Of a stretch of DNA of 64,000 bases, positions 33,656 through 47,600 are shown one piece after another. This DNA is from Athripsodes cinereus (Eukaryota; Arthropoda; Insecta; Trichoptera; Leptoceridae). Within the stretch, counting starts at the first letter, position 1, and each line of letters opens with the position of its first letter. Made by a program: the position numbers and the translations under genes. Under the pieces are notes generated by a model that saw nothing but the letters and a program-made list of their open reading frames with translations, ran no database searches and had not been told where the DNA came from. The stretch lies in the NCBI GenBank assembly GCA_947579605.1, contig OX388314.1:7316001-7380000 (forward strand), written 5' to 3'.

Positions 33656-35670
33656 ATTTTTATAAAATCTGTAGATCTGGCATTACATTTAGAGCGTGAT
33701 GATATGTTTCAGTTTACTAGTTACCAGCAAATAAGATATTTATTTCGGTGGCTAATAAAACTTTGAAACATATATTTATTTTGTAATAATATGAATATTT
33801 ATTTTATGATTTCATTCTGATGAATTTGAATGGTTGTTTTTTTTTTTAAAAATCTGACTTATGCTATGAAAGTGTGAAGAAAATAGCACCAATCAACACA
33901 TAGGTGAATTAAAATTTGATCATGGCTTGTTATTGATAATAAATATGTGAATTGAAAACAAATCATCATCTTTGTGGGTCTAGTTTTGCATTGAGACCGA
34001 GTAATTTAAGCTAGGTTCAAAGTAAATGTTATTATTTGTATTTAATAGCACAGGAAAAGATAATAAACAATGAGTATTTATTCATAAGAGAATCATGATT
34101 TGCGATAACTCATATTTCTCATTACTGTGTCACAAACACTAGTTTAAAGTTATCTACATTATTATTGACTACTGGTAAATATTTATTTCCTTACATGAAT
34201 GGTATCATTACATCTAGCCAAGTACTTTAAACAATTTTATTTATTAAATTGTTTGTCTTTTCTGATGAAAAATCTTTTCAAATTTTGATCATTGAACAAA
34301 TATAGTAAGACTAATCTCATGAAATGATGACCAAGTTGCCATTTCAAAGTACCCGACTGAGATGTCTGCAAATAAACAATATTGTAACACCGGAAGAAAG
34401 TCTATGTACACGATACAATTATTGTATAATATTTCTTGTAATTATCTATCTTAATGCATAAATCTATCTACTATGATCGACACTAGACTAATATTTACAT
34501 TACATATGATAAATGCTTGTTGGCACATAAAGAATTCGCACTATACAATTAATATTATTTTGATTTCATTTTTTTATGCAAACAAATGACATCTTTTAGT
34601 ACTTTAATCATTTCTGCTATATAACTTTTCTGTTAAATCTATCTAGTATTTTATGTTCATTTTTATAAGGTACCTACTGTTTCTCTAAACGAAGTTTGCC
34701 TGTTGTAAATAATCTACAAGATTATTTTAGAATAATTTATGCGTAAAAACTGTGATAAATAATTTTTACTGAAAATCTTACAAAAAATATAACATAAAAT
34801 TAACACACTAATTTACGTTATTATAAGGCTACCGATTCATTAAAATTTTGTTAATGTTATAAATGCATACAAATCCACCAACCCAAATTTATTTATTTTT
34901 ATTCTAAACACAAAGAAATATATAATGCATAATTATATTTTGGAAGCAAGATGAAAAAATAATAAAAACCAACAATATGTGTACTGACAATGATCATCAA
35001 ACTAAGACTTAAACAGATTTTTTAATTAAACAGTTAAAGTAATTATTAAATGATTATAAACTTATTTGTTTATTTAAATATCAAACACATATTTGTTTCT
35101 AGGATATTATAGTTTATAATAATTTTCCTAATCTATTTTTCTTTTTGATTTATTAGTATTTGTAATTTCCTGGTTAAGTTTGTTGATCACTGTCATGGAA
35201 GAGAAATAAACAATCTAGCTGCTTAATTTACTTTCCTATTAATTTAGCAAATATTTTGAAATCCCCCCTTTTATACTCCCATTTCTATATTTTAAAGATT
35301 CAAAGCATCCTTAACATTTGCTTTTCTAAAATTATCTATACATTTTATGTTAATAAATTTATGTTTTTGTACATTATTATACTTATTATCATGATAATTT
35401 TGTATTCAAAAAGATAGGATTAATGATTTATTTTACACTGGTTTTTTCGTGTATATAATTATTCATATTCAACTTATTTATACCGGAGCTTAAAAAACAA
35501 TTTTAAACAGTTATGGGGGTAATAATTAGACCTGCATTTGGACCCGTGTAAACACAATGTGTCATTCTTATTTATTTAGGCACACTATTGTCAGTACGGA
35601 GGCAAATCAAGCTCCACATAAACATATTAATTGGCACATAGTGTTTATATTATTATCTATGGTCGCCTGC
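33656..35670. other. AT-rich region, probable 3' UTR of dachs at its right end
   Basis: About 2 kb with no coding potential. The portion next to 35671 is expected to be the dachs 3' UTR; several minus-strand AATAAA hexamers occur but I cannot choose one. Confidence 0.4.
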
Positions 35671-38600
35671 TTAAATACTCAATGTTGCCGCAGGCGGTAT
35701 AATTGACTGATTTATTGGAGGAACTGATGTGTGCAGAAGAGTATTGTTGTTCTTCACTAATTCCATGTACTGGAATGGAACATGTAGTGTTGTATTGTTG
35801 TGTTCGACAACAAGATGTCCTCTTCTTGGTGAAGCACCAATAACCAGTACGGAATCTCCCTTGTGAAGTATCAGTTCATGACCTCCATCTGGTATGTCTG
35901 GAAAGTTCATCTTCATTAGACGTGTCTGGGGATAGCCCAACTTGAGGCTGCCTGCTACAGTGTATGGTCTGCTGGGAGGTACAGGAGGTGGTCTTTCCTG
36001 GAAGAAAATATTTTAAATTAGTCATCCAATTCAGATATATTTTTATACCTACATAAAAGAGATTGTACTAATCAGTGTACTTACTAAATCTAATCCAAAT
36101 AAGTTACATGTTTGCTGGATAATCTTTGTGTCACACTTGTCTGTTGGATCTGGAGGAGGAGTTCCAGCAATTGGTTGTGGTCTCGGTCTAGCTCCTGTTG
36201 CTGTGGTACTCCTTCCCATTGTAGAAGTCCCTCCGTTAGGTATTGAGGCATTCACATTTGGAGTTGGACCTCTCATTGGCATAATACCTCTTCTAGAAGT
36301 CACAAATCTTTTCCTAAGTCTCCATCCTCTCCAAGCAGATTGTATCAGTGTGGCAGATCTCTGCCTTGTGTCTGTTCTGATCTTCTCTAAATGCTGTCTA
36401 ATGCCTTCACTTAAGAAAATGTGTCTTTTCCCCAGAGCGTAATTGGTTGAAATCACAGTTTCTTCTTGTTTAGAGATAGAGCTTACAGCATGTTGTAATA
36501 TCAATAGGCAGTCTTCTGTAGCCTTATCCTCACTACGTCTTAATTGATGGAAAGGTGCAATTAGTTTGTATCTTGCATTGAAAGCCTTAAACCTCATTCT
36601 GTGTGGGTAGCCTCCTGCCATTAAGTTCACTGTTTCTAGAACTTGTAATGATCTAATTTGTCTCATTGCTGTAGCTCGATCAAATTTCATTGGGGTTTCA
36701 GTTTCATTGCTTCTTATGCATCTTATGAAATGGGGTCTTGCATGAACTAAGGTTCTTAAGAGATTGTCTAGTCTAGTATGGAAATCTTGTGTAAGTGTGG
36801 AGACTGGTTCATCTCCATTCAGTAAATCAGTATGTGAAGTTGGAGATATTCTAAAACTGACTCCTCTTGGAACAGTTTCACATGAATAAAGAGCTTTTAA
36901 TTCACTGCCAAATAGATGTGTGGCAAATCCAAAATTACAGCTATGCTTATAGAAAATGGAAACTAAATCATCTGGAACAACATCTTTGTTAGTGTCCAAG
37001 AAATCCGAGGCATCATAAACCACTTTCCCAGCAAAATGTTGGATTCCAAATAAGCGTGGTTCTAGTGGCTTAGGTTCAAATAGTCTTGGATTAGTTTTGT
37101 GCTGTACTTTCATTTTAGCAATGTATGATTCTGCTGTTCCTCTCACAGAACACTCAACATCGAGCATACTAAGTAATCCTGTCCTAAGAGATGATATCAG
37201 ATCAATACAAGGCACGTTGTCTACATAGTCCACCTCCAAGTCGCATTGTATTCCTTCTTCTCTACAAGATTCAATACTAGACTTGAATATATGTGTGTTA
37301 TAAAAATGTTGCATGGTTTCTGCACACAGATTTATACATAAATGCTCTAGCTGACTTGGCTTGGGATCTTCGAAACCAAACATATCCAGAATTCCAATGA
37401 ATCCATCTGTTGCATGTCTCACTGCATTATTTAGAGCAGTCATTGATTTAGATCCAGCATTACCACCAATTGTAGAAGCATGCTGACTTGCAACATCACC
37501 ATGATTATGTACACTCTCATTTGAATCTGAACTGAGTGTTCCTAAGGTGGAACCCAAACGCTTCAAACTATTTGCTCGTCTTACAATGGTTGCCACCGTT
37601 CTGCAATACAGTGCTTTAGCTAGGGAATCTCTTGTCATATTGGACATGTTGGCATCACACACTGATTTGATCAACTGTCCTCTTGCATTGTGAGTTCTGG
37701 ATGTAAGTCCTCTAAATAAAGATGGACCAGGAACTCCTAGTAGATTTGCTACAGCATTTAGTTCTGTTTCTCCTTTGATATCCACTTCTAGTCCATGTCC
37801 ATCTACAAACTGAATATTTCCAAGTAGTAAAACCGCTGCTAGAACTCTTACTACATCTAAGAATGGTATGCCAAGAACACCAAGGCAGGCTTTCCATGCC
37901 TGGAATCTAAAAGCAAAACAATAAAATAGAAGTTATAAAATATTCATATACGAATGGAAAAGCTATGTCAATGTGTAAATAATTAAGTACATTACCTTGC
38001 GCTATCTTCTGCTTCGTTTTGTCTGGTGTCTCCCATCTGCAAGTAACGAAGGTTCTGAGGACTGTAACCTTCCAGATTTAGTTTTACTCTGTCTTCATAG
38101 GAGAGTCCAGCTAACATTTGATAAAATATGTGATAGTTCTTCTCATTGGGTAATGGCTTAATGACCCGTGTCTGATCCAGAAAATAGCAATGGATTTTTG
38201 TTCTATAGAGAGCACCATCAGTCACTTGCACTTCTATAAATTGACCCTATGAAATAAAAATACAAATTAATCTATCGGATATTGCATTACTTGTTTACTT
38301 GACTGTAAATATATGGCACCAATGTAAATCATTGAAAATCATCATTTATAGGTATTTTGGCTTCCGACATATTCGCTTCGAAGTACGATGTAAAGCTAAT
38401 TGACTATTTAAGACCCAAAACTACCAAAAGAGCAAGAAGAATTTAGACCTACACATAGCAGCAGAAATTTATCAATAATCAGGATCTCCTTGTATAAGAA
38501 GATTTTAAAAATCCACCCAATTATCTTCAATAACGGTTTCAAAATTTAATTAAAGCCGAAAGTGATAAACAAAAAAGTAGCATAAATAGCTAGGTCTGCC

Positions 38601-41600
38601 GGCAATGACAATAGTGAGAGATCATAACTTGGTTCAACCAGCTTCTAGAATATACCTACTTTGCCCAGAAAACTCAAATGCGTCCTAAGCAGACTATGGA
38701 GTGGTGTCGGATGCACAGCATCACACCTATATTAGTAAGGACTCACAGACTCCCCGTTATCTGTGTGTGGTGCTGACCATGTGATAAACACATGCCCTAA
38801 ATATTATTTTAACGGTGGGTTGCAAGTACTCAGTTAAGAGTTTTACGCGATTTTATGCGTGCGTGATCCAGAAATATGCATATAATGTAAAACCCATAAG
38901 TAGGGTCATTGCACCAGTGTTTGTACACAATAAGAAATTTGTCACAATTTCGCTTCATATTTCCTATGTTTTTTTAGAAAATGGTTACTTTTTCTTGAAT
39001 TTAAGCAGCTGGTTATCCTATAAATATGATAACCTACCTATATTTATCAAATGTATCACTACACATTTTTAATATTTTTTTAATTAATTGAGTTGGTGAT
39101 ATCTAGTGTTTGTCACAATTTCACCAGTTATTGACACATAAAACTCCAGTGTTTGACATATAGAAAAAATAATATTTCATAGTAGTAAAGTAAATAAATA
39201 AACTGAGACTGTTTAAAATGTTTACTAGAAATAAAAACAAACATATTTAGGTACTTTATAATATTATTGAAAAGTATATAGGTACCTACGTGCAGCATAT
39301 CTTACGTGCAGCTGATCTGCTGGCTACCCCACTTGTGGGATATGCCGTGATGGTATAGTATAGTATAGTATATAGGTACCTAACTAAACTTAAAAAAAAA
39401 TTATTGCGGTCAAATCTCATTTGAAAAGACAAAAGTAAAATATAAATTAATGTGCTTCTGAGTACTTCGTATCTCCTGGATGCTTGCATTGGAGACATGC
39501 CGTTTTTGACAGTATCTACTACACTCTTCATATTCTCTTTATCCCAAAGGAATTTGGGTTTTTTGTTTGGAGCCATGTGTCACAAACACATATAAATTTA
39601 CCACTATTTATCACAAAATGTTTAAATTCATAAATTGAGTTTCAAATGCCTTCCCTCACTGATGATTTTAATAGAAAAAATAAATAAATAAAAATATTTG
39701 GTAGAAGTGGCAAACATTGGATTTCTTATAAACCCTAGTAATTGACACTTTGTCAAAGACTGGGGAATTAGTATTAAATACGACTCCAGTGATTGACACT
39801 GCTAATAAAGCACTCAAAATTACTAAATTCAAGAAATATGGCAATCAACACATTATTCAAAACAATAATGACTATGACAAATACTAATCAATCAAAAAAA
39901 TAACATCTTGAAAAAGATGTATGTAGATTATAATACCCTTGTCCTTATCTGGATTAATAAGAAATTAGAAAAAACATGCCTTGTGTTAGATTTTTTTTTT
40001 CCAGCAGCATGCGTAATAACAACCACCACTAATGACATCACACGGGATACTAAAATGAACACGGATGACAAAAAGCATACTAGCACTAAAAATGTGTGCA
40101 TGTATGACTATCTGGAGTCACTTAAGGACAGAATGTCAAACACTGGTTCAGTGTCAAACACTGGTGCAATGACCCTAGTAGAAAGAAAGAAGGTGTTGAG
40201 GAAGTTTGCAGAAAGTGCTAGTGTGTGACTATATTCAAAGCAGGCTCGAACTTACAATTCTACTGGATTCAGAATTTGAAGCAGTTTTTGCAGATCCAAG
40301 CGAGCGCAGGACAGTAAATGCGGCAGCAAGATGTTTGAAGGCATCTGTTTCTGGGCCACCTCCAGCAACATCAAACAGTTGACGCAGCAACAGCATAGAA
40401 GCATATGTTTTCCCTGAACCGCTTGTGCCTACAAAGAGAAAATAATATTTTAGGAACATGACTTCGAGATGGCACTTCCTTTGGATTTATTTATCAAATC
40501 AAGTAGTCTTCAAACTTTTTACCTGATAATATGATTGCTTGTGGATAGCCTGTATCAGCTTGCTGTCTCACAGCTTCATGGACAAGTCTGGCGAGTTGAG
40601 GATGTGGGGTGCCTCCTCTGGCATTCCTCAAAGTCAGTCCGTTGCCAGTGTCATTGTAAGGGTTCACTGATATTAGTATAGGTCCGACATTGGTCTGTAA
40701 TAAACAATACCAATAAAGGTTGGGATTTATTTACAATTATCATTTCATTTCTGAAGGCATATTTATAAACCTACTGAAGTGGTCACTGATAGATGGTGAC
40801 GTCTGTGACAGTTAGCAAAAGTTCCTAAATGAAATTTTCGCTGCTGACTCTCCTTGCCTTTTACAATATAGGCGAATTACGTAAGCTGATACAAAGTTTA
40901 ATATATTAGCTATAAAAATAAAGCCACTGATCAATTTAGGTTAATTTTAGGTAAAGATGACTTTTAGGAATTTTCCTACTTACAACTGTACCAATCTGAC
41001 ATTATATGAATTTACAATTAATTTAATAAATACTATACTATAACCTCACGCCATGTCTCAGGAGGGGTAGACAGAGAGAACGGAACGCCATATAGATCTA
41101 TACATATTTACATACTTCTTTCGCTTCCTCTACATTCATCCAGTTTCTCATACATGCACGCCGATTTTTCTTACTCAACACGGATCCGTCTTTAAAAATT
41201 TGGTCCATGTGATCAAGCCACGTGGTTCTTGGACGTCCGCGCTTCCTCGCACCCCTTCTTTCAGATAAATACATCCTCTTCGTCATCCTTTCATCTTGCT
41301 TTCGCTCAACATGTCCAAACCATATCAACTTGTTTAATAAATATCAATCTACTTATAAAAATACGTGTAGTGGGTACCCTGCTTGAAATCAGTAGATATG
41401 TATCATATAGAATATAGATGGTAGTACGTCGGTAAGTAGCTGTCTTTTAGATTTGTTGTACATGTTGTATGTTACTATTTAATACGTTATTAATCGGTAA
41501 TCCCATCTAAGAGCCATCACACGAGATCCGTTTCGTAGCTGTTAGTAATGATTTTCCTAAATAACATGTTGTGTTGATGATAAATAATAATAAATTGCTT

Positions 41601-44600
41601 ATTATTTTTTGCTGCTAGCACCATCAGCTGTCAAAATGTTTGACGAGTGTGGAATGCGGCCCTGTTGGTTCTTTCACTAATTATTTATTATAATGCTGAT
41701 GTGCTGTTCACTGTTTGAAATCATCTAATTGGAATCTTCTTAGTACCTATCTGCCTGCCGACAAATCTAGAAATAATATCACAAAAATGCTAAATGAACT
41801 GCCATATTGAACTGAAAAATTAGGATATCTCCATCTGTTAAAACCATTTTTAGTTTATCAAACAGGTATATATATAAGTACCAACTCTGTGGATAGTAGG
41901 TAATTTTTACCAAGAGACAAGATATAATATGGTTACATTTAGTTTTAATGTACACCTGTAGGTGCGTATACAGATACTGCACAATGAGTTAATAACATAC
42001 AAACAGGAAAAATGAAATACCTAATCATAAAAAAAACAAGTTATTCGTCTTATCAAATGTGTCACTCCAAAATATTATTGCCTACGCTGATTTAAACTGT
42101 AACAAATGTATTTGTCTTGTATTTCTCGGTGGTCATATTATAGCTTGGGAGTTGTGTATTAGTGGAAGATTGAATAAACAGGTTGTAGAATTTTGATACT
42201 TAAAGCGATGAAAATAATCATAAAATCATTAGACACATTTCTATAATCTCTATAAGATCACCATATCAAAACGGAGGAAAGAATTAAGGTAGTCCAATGT
42301 TTCATTAATGTGTGCGAAATGGTCATCCAAGACTGCAGTTTTTTGTAATTTGAAAATAAAAGTTCGAGATGGAATTCCTTCATCAGTCTATTATTTAAAG
42401 AAATCGTTGATTTTCCCATATAAACGGGTCTTCTGTAATCAAAATTTACACGAACGCTGAAATGAGTATGGCGCGATTAGAATAATTCTAAGTTCTTATA
42501 TTTGACTACACGAATTTTAAAGATAAATACCGTTTAATATTATTTTCTTATTCGTGAAGGAATGTGTAAAGGATAAAGCTAGTGACGTGGTCAAATTAGG
42601 GCGTTCCAAGCAACCATCGTGTGACTTGGTAGAATTGATAGATGAATAGGAATGTGTGTACTTTTTAGGTAGGTGGGTCAGGCCGTAGATTTTGCCACTT
42701 TTTTTCATATCTCGTGTCTCCTTAAGATATTTTATTTCTTATGGTATGCAGAGATTTTTTAATTATTGAATATTGAAACATATTGTATAAACAAACCACA
42801 CAATATTATTTCGCATCGATTTTATTAATATTAAAGTGGAAAAATAATGATTTGTATCAAAAAAACGCATTTTCCCCCAAATAATTGCGTGTCTCCTGTA
42901 CTGTGTAAGACAGATTTACTTAATATTTTGAAGTTGTTCTTATGCCTACAATCATAATAATAACTTTTCCAAAACTATCATGGATTTGGCTAATTTTTTA
43001 TTTATTATTATATGTAAATAATTGCTTATTTCATTACATAATATACAGTTTTTTGTTGATGTACCCGTTTTTGATTTTATGTAACTTTTTTTATGTAACG
43101 GAATTCGAGAACTTTTATTAATATAAAATCATGTGGTAGAATATTTTTTATCTAGTGATAGCACCAAAGGAAACTGTCATGTGGTGGTCCATGCATCAGC
43201 TGCTATTTTGTTAGAGAAATCTAATTGTTTGTCGGTGCGGTCGGGCATCGTCACGTCGTTACGGATATTGTTTTTGAAGATATCATCGTAAGTAAGACAC
43301 ATTCTTATCAAAATTATATTGCAAACTATAGTTAAAGATTAAAGTAATTATGTGATGGTGATTTTAACTAGAAATACATGAGTTTTCATTGATTAAAGAC
43401 CAAAATATTGAGTTACGTAACGGCTATGTAACGCTTATTTTTTTTTTATTTTATTTTATTTCATAGAGACACTCACAGAAAACTGACAACACAATACATA
43501 AATTACAAACATACAATAAGATCTGGCCAGTTCCCCAATTAAGAGCGTCTACAGCATGCACAATCAGAGAATTCGATTAAATTAAATTAAATTAAAGCGT
43601 AACTCAATATCTGCGGTGACAAGGCAAAGGGGCACAAGTCAGCCCCGCAGCACCGAACCCCCCCCCCCCCACAGAAATGCAGGCATACATCACACCCCAC
43701 ATAGTAATGGGATCAAGGGTAGCCCATGGTACTAGGTAACCCCGGATGCCAACACCTGCGAAGCACGACACACACCCACACCTCCGCGGAGGGAACAACT
43801 CAACACCGCAAAACCGACCCACGCCCCCTCACCCCGCCACCACAGATACAATGCCACGATAATGATAATCTCTATGTAGAGATAATCCTGCCAATGCACA
43901 TCATCGCATTTTTATTAGGTAAACTGCTCTGTTGATTTGTTATATGAACGATGATGTGCAAGAAGAACAAAAGAAATGAACAACAAAATATAATGTAACA
44001 ATAATCATAGAACAACACGTTACACAAAAATGAATGTAACGTTACATAAAATCATCACTAAAGTTCAGTTTACATCAAACACTTTCATTAACACATAGAT
44101 ATGCGAATACAGATATAACGGGACAACAAAAAGTTGTAGAAAATAGCTACGTAGTCGTAAAATTTGATTCGGAAAAGAGAGCTATGCACTATATTGGGCA
44201 GGTTACAGAAATTAATGAGAATATTAGTTACAAGGTAATTTTTTACGCAATAAAGGCAATGGAAGATTTTCTTGGCGTAATACTGACGATTTTTCAATAG
44301 TATATGTCGCAATATTGAAAAAAAATTACCAGGTCCATTATCTAAAAGAAGATGGATCAAGGCGTTCGACATATCGAAAATAAATGTCAAAATTGAATAA
44401 AAAAAAAATTGTAACAACCTAATAATATCACTAATCCCTCTATACGTGATCAGTCTAAATATTTACATAATTATTAGCTGTAGCTTACTATGTATCCGTA
44501 ACTACAATAATAACATAAAAAATAATAAACATGCATAACTGATTTTAATCCCGCATTGTCCTATTTTTCTACCTGTGAATTTAACTTATGAGAACTTAGC

Positions 44601-47600
44601 TTTACAATTTTATGTAAGTTTTTTGTGTAACGTTTATGTTATTGTTACATATATTCTATGTAACACTTTATGTCACTTTGTGGCAAAATTCACGGCTTGA
44701 CCCAGGTAGGTACGTACGGTGTTAAAGGTTTCGTGACAAATTAAATGATTTTCTTAATATTATTATTAATAAAAACTCATAAATACATAATATTATGACT
44801 TTATAAACTATTATCTCTTGAGGGTATCGTGGTTACAAATCATCTCACATTATATTTTCTAATGCCATTGTTTTATCAATTTATTTTTATGAACATCAAA
44901 TGATAATAAGTGAAACGAGAATCATCGTTTATTTAAATCGTGAATAATTTATGACTATTGAGTCATTTTACCAGCAAAATGCAGTAAATGATATTTATGT
45001 AGGTAAGTAAATCCCAATGCTTAATCAATTTGTTCTGTCTACAGATACCCATTTTATATGATGTAAAAAAGCTATTTCATCTAATATCTCATCAGAGCGA
45101 TCAAATACGAGATTTCACGGTAACGATTGCATGATATTATAAGAATCGATTAGAAGCAATTACTTTGCTTACAAAACTAAAACTTTGGAGATCTTAGTAC
45201 AAAAATACTTTTTTTCCTATAGTCGATCACGTTTATATGGCGACGTAAATATAATGGAACAGTAAAAAAAAAACTATTCAACCAAAATTCTTTCTGGAGA
45301 AACAATTCAAAAAATATTTCGAATTTAAAAAATAAATCGGAACTCGAATAAAAATAATATGAGTTGCGTTCAAATAGGTAGATATTCATCGCGTGACGTT
45401 CTTTTTAAAATTGGAACATTAGACTGGCATTTGGGTGTGGAGGTGGTATAGGGTGTTCGCTTATAGTTATGCACCAGCCGAAGCAATGCAGAATGCCTCA
45501 AAATACATCGATAAAACCCCCCATATATTTGGCTCATATTGCATAGTTTCAGAGATTTTCTCATTTTTCAGTTTTTTGTTCAAATCGCTACTGCTTTAGC
45601 AAAAAATAAGATAGAGTAGGTACATTTCCCCCCTTTAAACTAAAGCTAGATAATCATTCTAGAATCTAAACAATGGAGTGAAATATAAAAACATAACTCA
45701 GAAGTTACGATAAAAAAAAAACACATGAAACAGAAAAACAATTCAATTTGAAACTTTCTCAGAGGCTTTGAATGTATCTATCTTGTGAATGTTATTATAA
45801 AATGAAGTCAATATTGTCTATCGCAATATTTTCTTCATTTTATGAACTGTCTTCTGACATTATTCTAATTGTTGTTATACTGCTCCAATTTCTGTGTAAT
45901 CTTTATAAGATGTAAATGGTCTCAGCCGTAAATTATGCACAAACAAATAAATAAAATATAAATTACTTTCATGTTTTTATCTCTAAGACTTTTCGAAAAA
46001 TTGCCTTCAAACAGTAATGCGCAAAATTGATAGTTTTCCTTACAAACGAGTATTTCATCGCGTAATCAAGCCATTCGTTACCTTACTAAAAACCGCTTAG
46101 ATACAAATTCAGAAACTAGGCAATATAAACCGAACTTATGGGGGGTTGTTTCGATAATTATAACTTGAGGCCCCCTATCGCCATGTTTCGACTGATCTAC
46201 GACTAAACGGACAACCTGTATAAGAACACATAAAAAACGATACAATGTCCGTAATTTTATGGAGCGATTTCCGCAAATTGTTGTCCAATTATTATTAGGT
46301 ATTATTACTATCATTGCTTGTTATTATACCAACACTGTATTCTTGAGACTTAAAGAATAAACCCTCGGGTCAATGAGACTTTTTTATTGGACAGTTTTAT
46401 TAGGAAGCAGTTGGATGATTAATAAATTACCGTATTGGATATATACGATTTATGATCCATGTTTTATCTTATGCTTTATTGCCTACATAAAACTTTTATT
46501 GCGTTAATCTTATATTATTATTATTATTTTCAACTTGTGGTTTGACTACAGTAAACTGAAACATAATTTATTATTGTCTCCAAAAATAATACCCTGTTTT
46601 CACGACTAATATTATTTTAATATATATTCTAATTGTACGAAAGGGTGTTGGGAGAACTCGGAACTCCTGGCTTCATAATATACATGATTGGACAGGAATA
46701 GAAAGTTCGAAGTGGTATTGGAAGAAAAAGAATGTCCTAGATCCATATTATCCGTTATTGAACAAGAATCAAGAGCGTTGAGGAACTATTTCAGATTGTC
46801 CAGAAAATGGACACTTCCTTACAGGTGATGGTCAATGTGCTTGACACGACAAAAGAAGCAGAAGGAGAATATACAGGATGTTAGCCAGAAAAGGGTGTAT
46901 ATAGAGAGTACCATTTACAACATCCTGTGGGTACTCATTATGTATACAGAGTGTTACGTTTTTTTGGGATTTTTATTATTTTTTCAAAAATTCAAAAGGT
47001 TTGCCTGCTGTGAGTCCATTTTATTTTGAATTTCTATTTCTGGGAGAGATATTATACTTTCAGAGGAGGTGTACATTTTCGATTATAGTATTTTTTTCGT
47101 ACACGGATAAAATTTTGGGATTTTGCAAATAAAATCCCATAAAAATGACACTTTGTATACATAATGAGTACCCACACGATGTTGCGAATGGTACCCTCCC
47201 TACCAGTTTTTCTAACGTTTTGCTTAACTCCTGTACAATTTATAGCCAAATATTTACAGCCAAATTAATACATACAAACTACTACTACTATACTATCATG
47301 GCAAATCCCACAAGTGGGGTAGCCAGCAGACCTGCTGCATAACCAATAAACATGCAAGCTGTCCTCTTCGCGTCAGCAAAAAATGAAGACATTCAGGATT
47401 GGTGGCAAACCTCATCGCTGAATTTAAAATGTAAAAAACCTTTTTTCGAACACCTGCCTTTTACGAAAAGAGTGGGTGACCAATTCTTTGCCGGGTGCTC
47501 CACGGAACAGTTAATAAATCAATTTACATTATGTACGAAACATGTTGCATTTTCTGAGCAAACACATTGAAAGTCAAAACTTATTGGTTTTATAATAAAA

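Larger units (their letters stand above)
38903..40175 (-). mobile_element. pogo/Tigger-like DNA transposon, internally deleted, in a dachs intron
   Basis: Ends are perfect inverted repeats of GGGTCATTGCACCAGTG flanked by TA at 38901-38902 and 40176-40177, as expected for the Tc1/mariner/pogo group. Subterminal copies of a CAGTGTTTGACA-like motif recur on both sides (e.g. CCAGTGTTTGACATA, CCAGTGATTGACACT). A transposase N-terminus remains at 39459-39576 on the minus strand; the catalytic part is missing. A SINE-like repeat (39288-39360) sits inside. Confidence 0.8.

Noticed and set aside
39908..40228. 106-codon plus-strand frame
   Set aside because: It crosses the right end of the pogo-like element into the dachs intron, so it is a chance frame.
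43604..43822. Minus frame rich in Cys and Gly in the GC-rich block
   Set aside because: Generated by high GC content and the C homopolymer; no recognisable motif.
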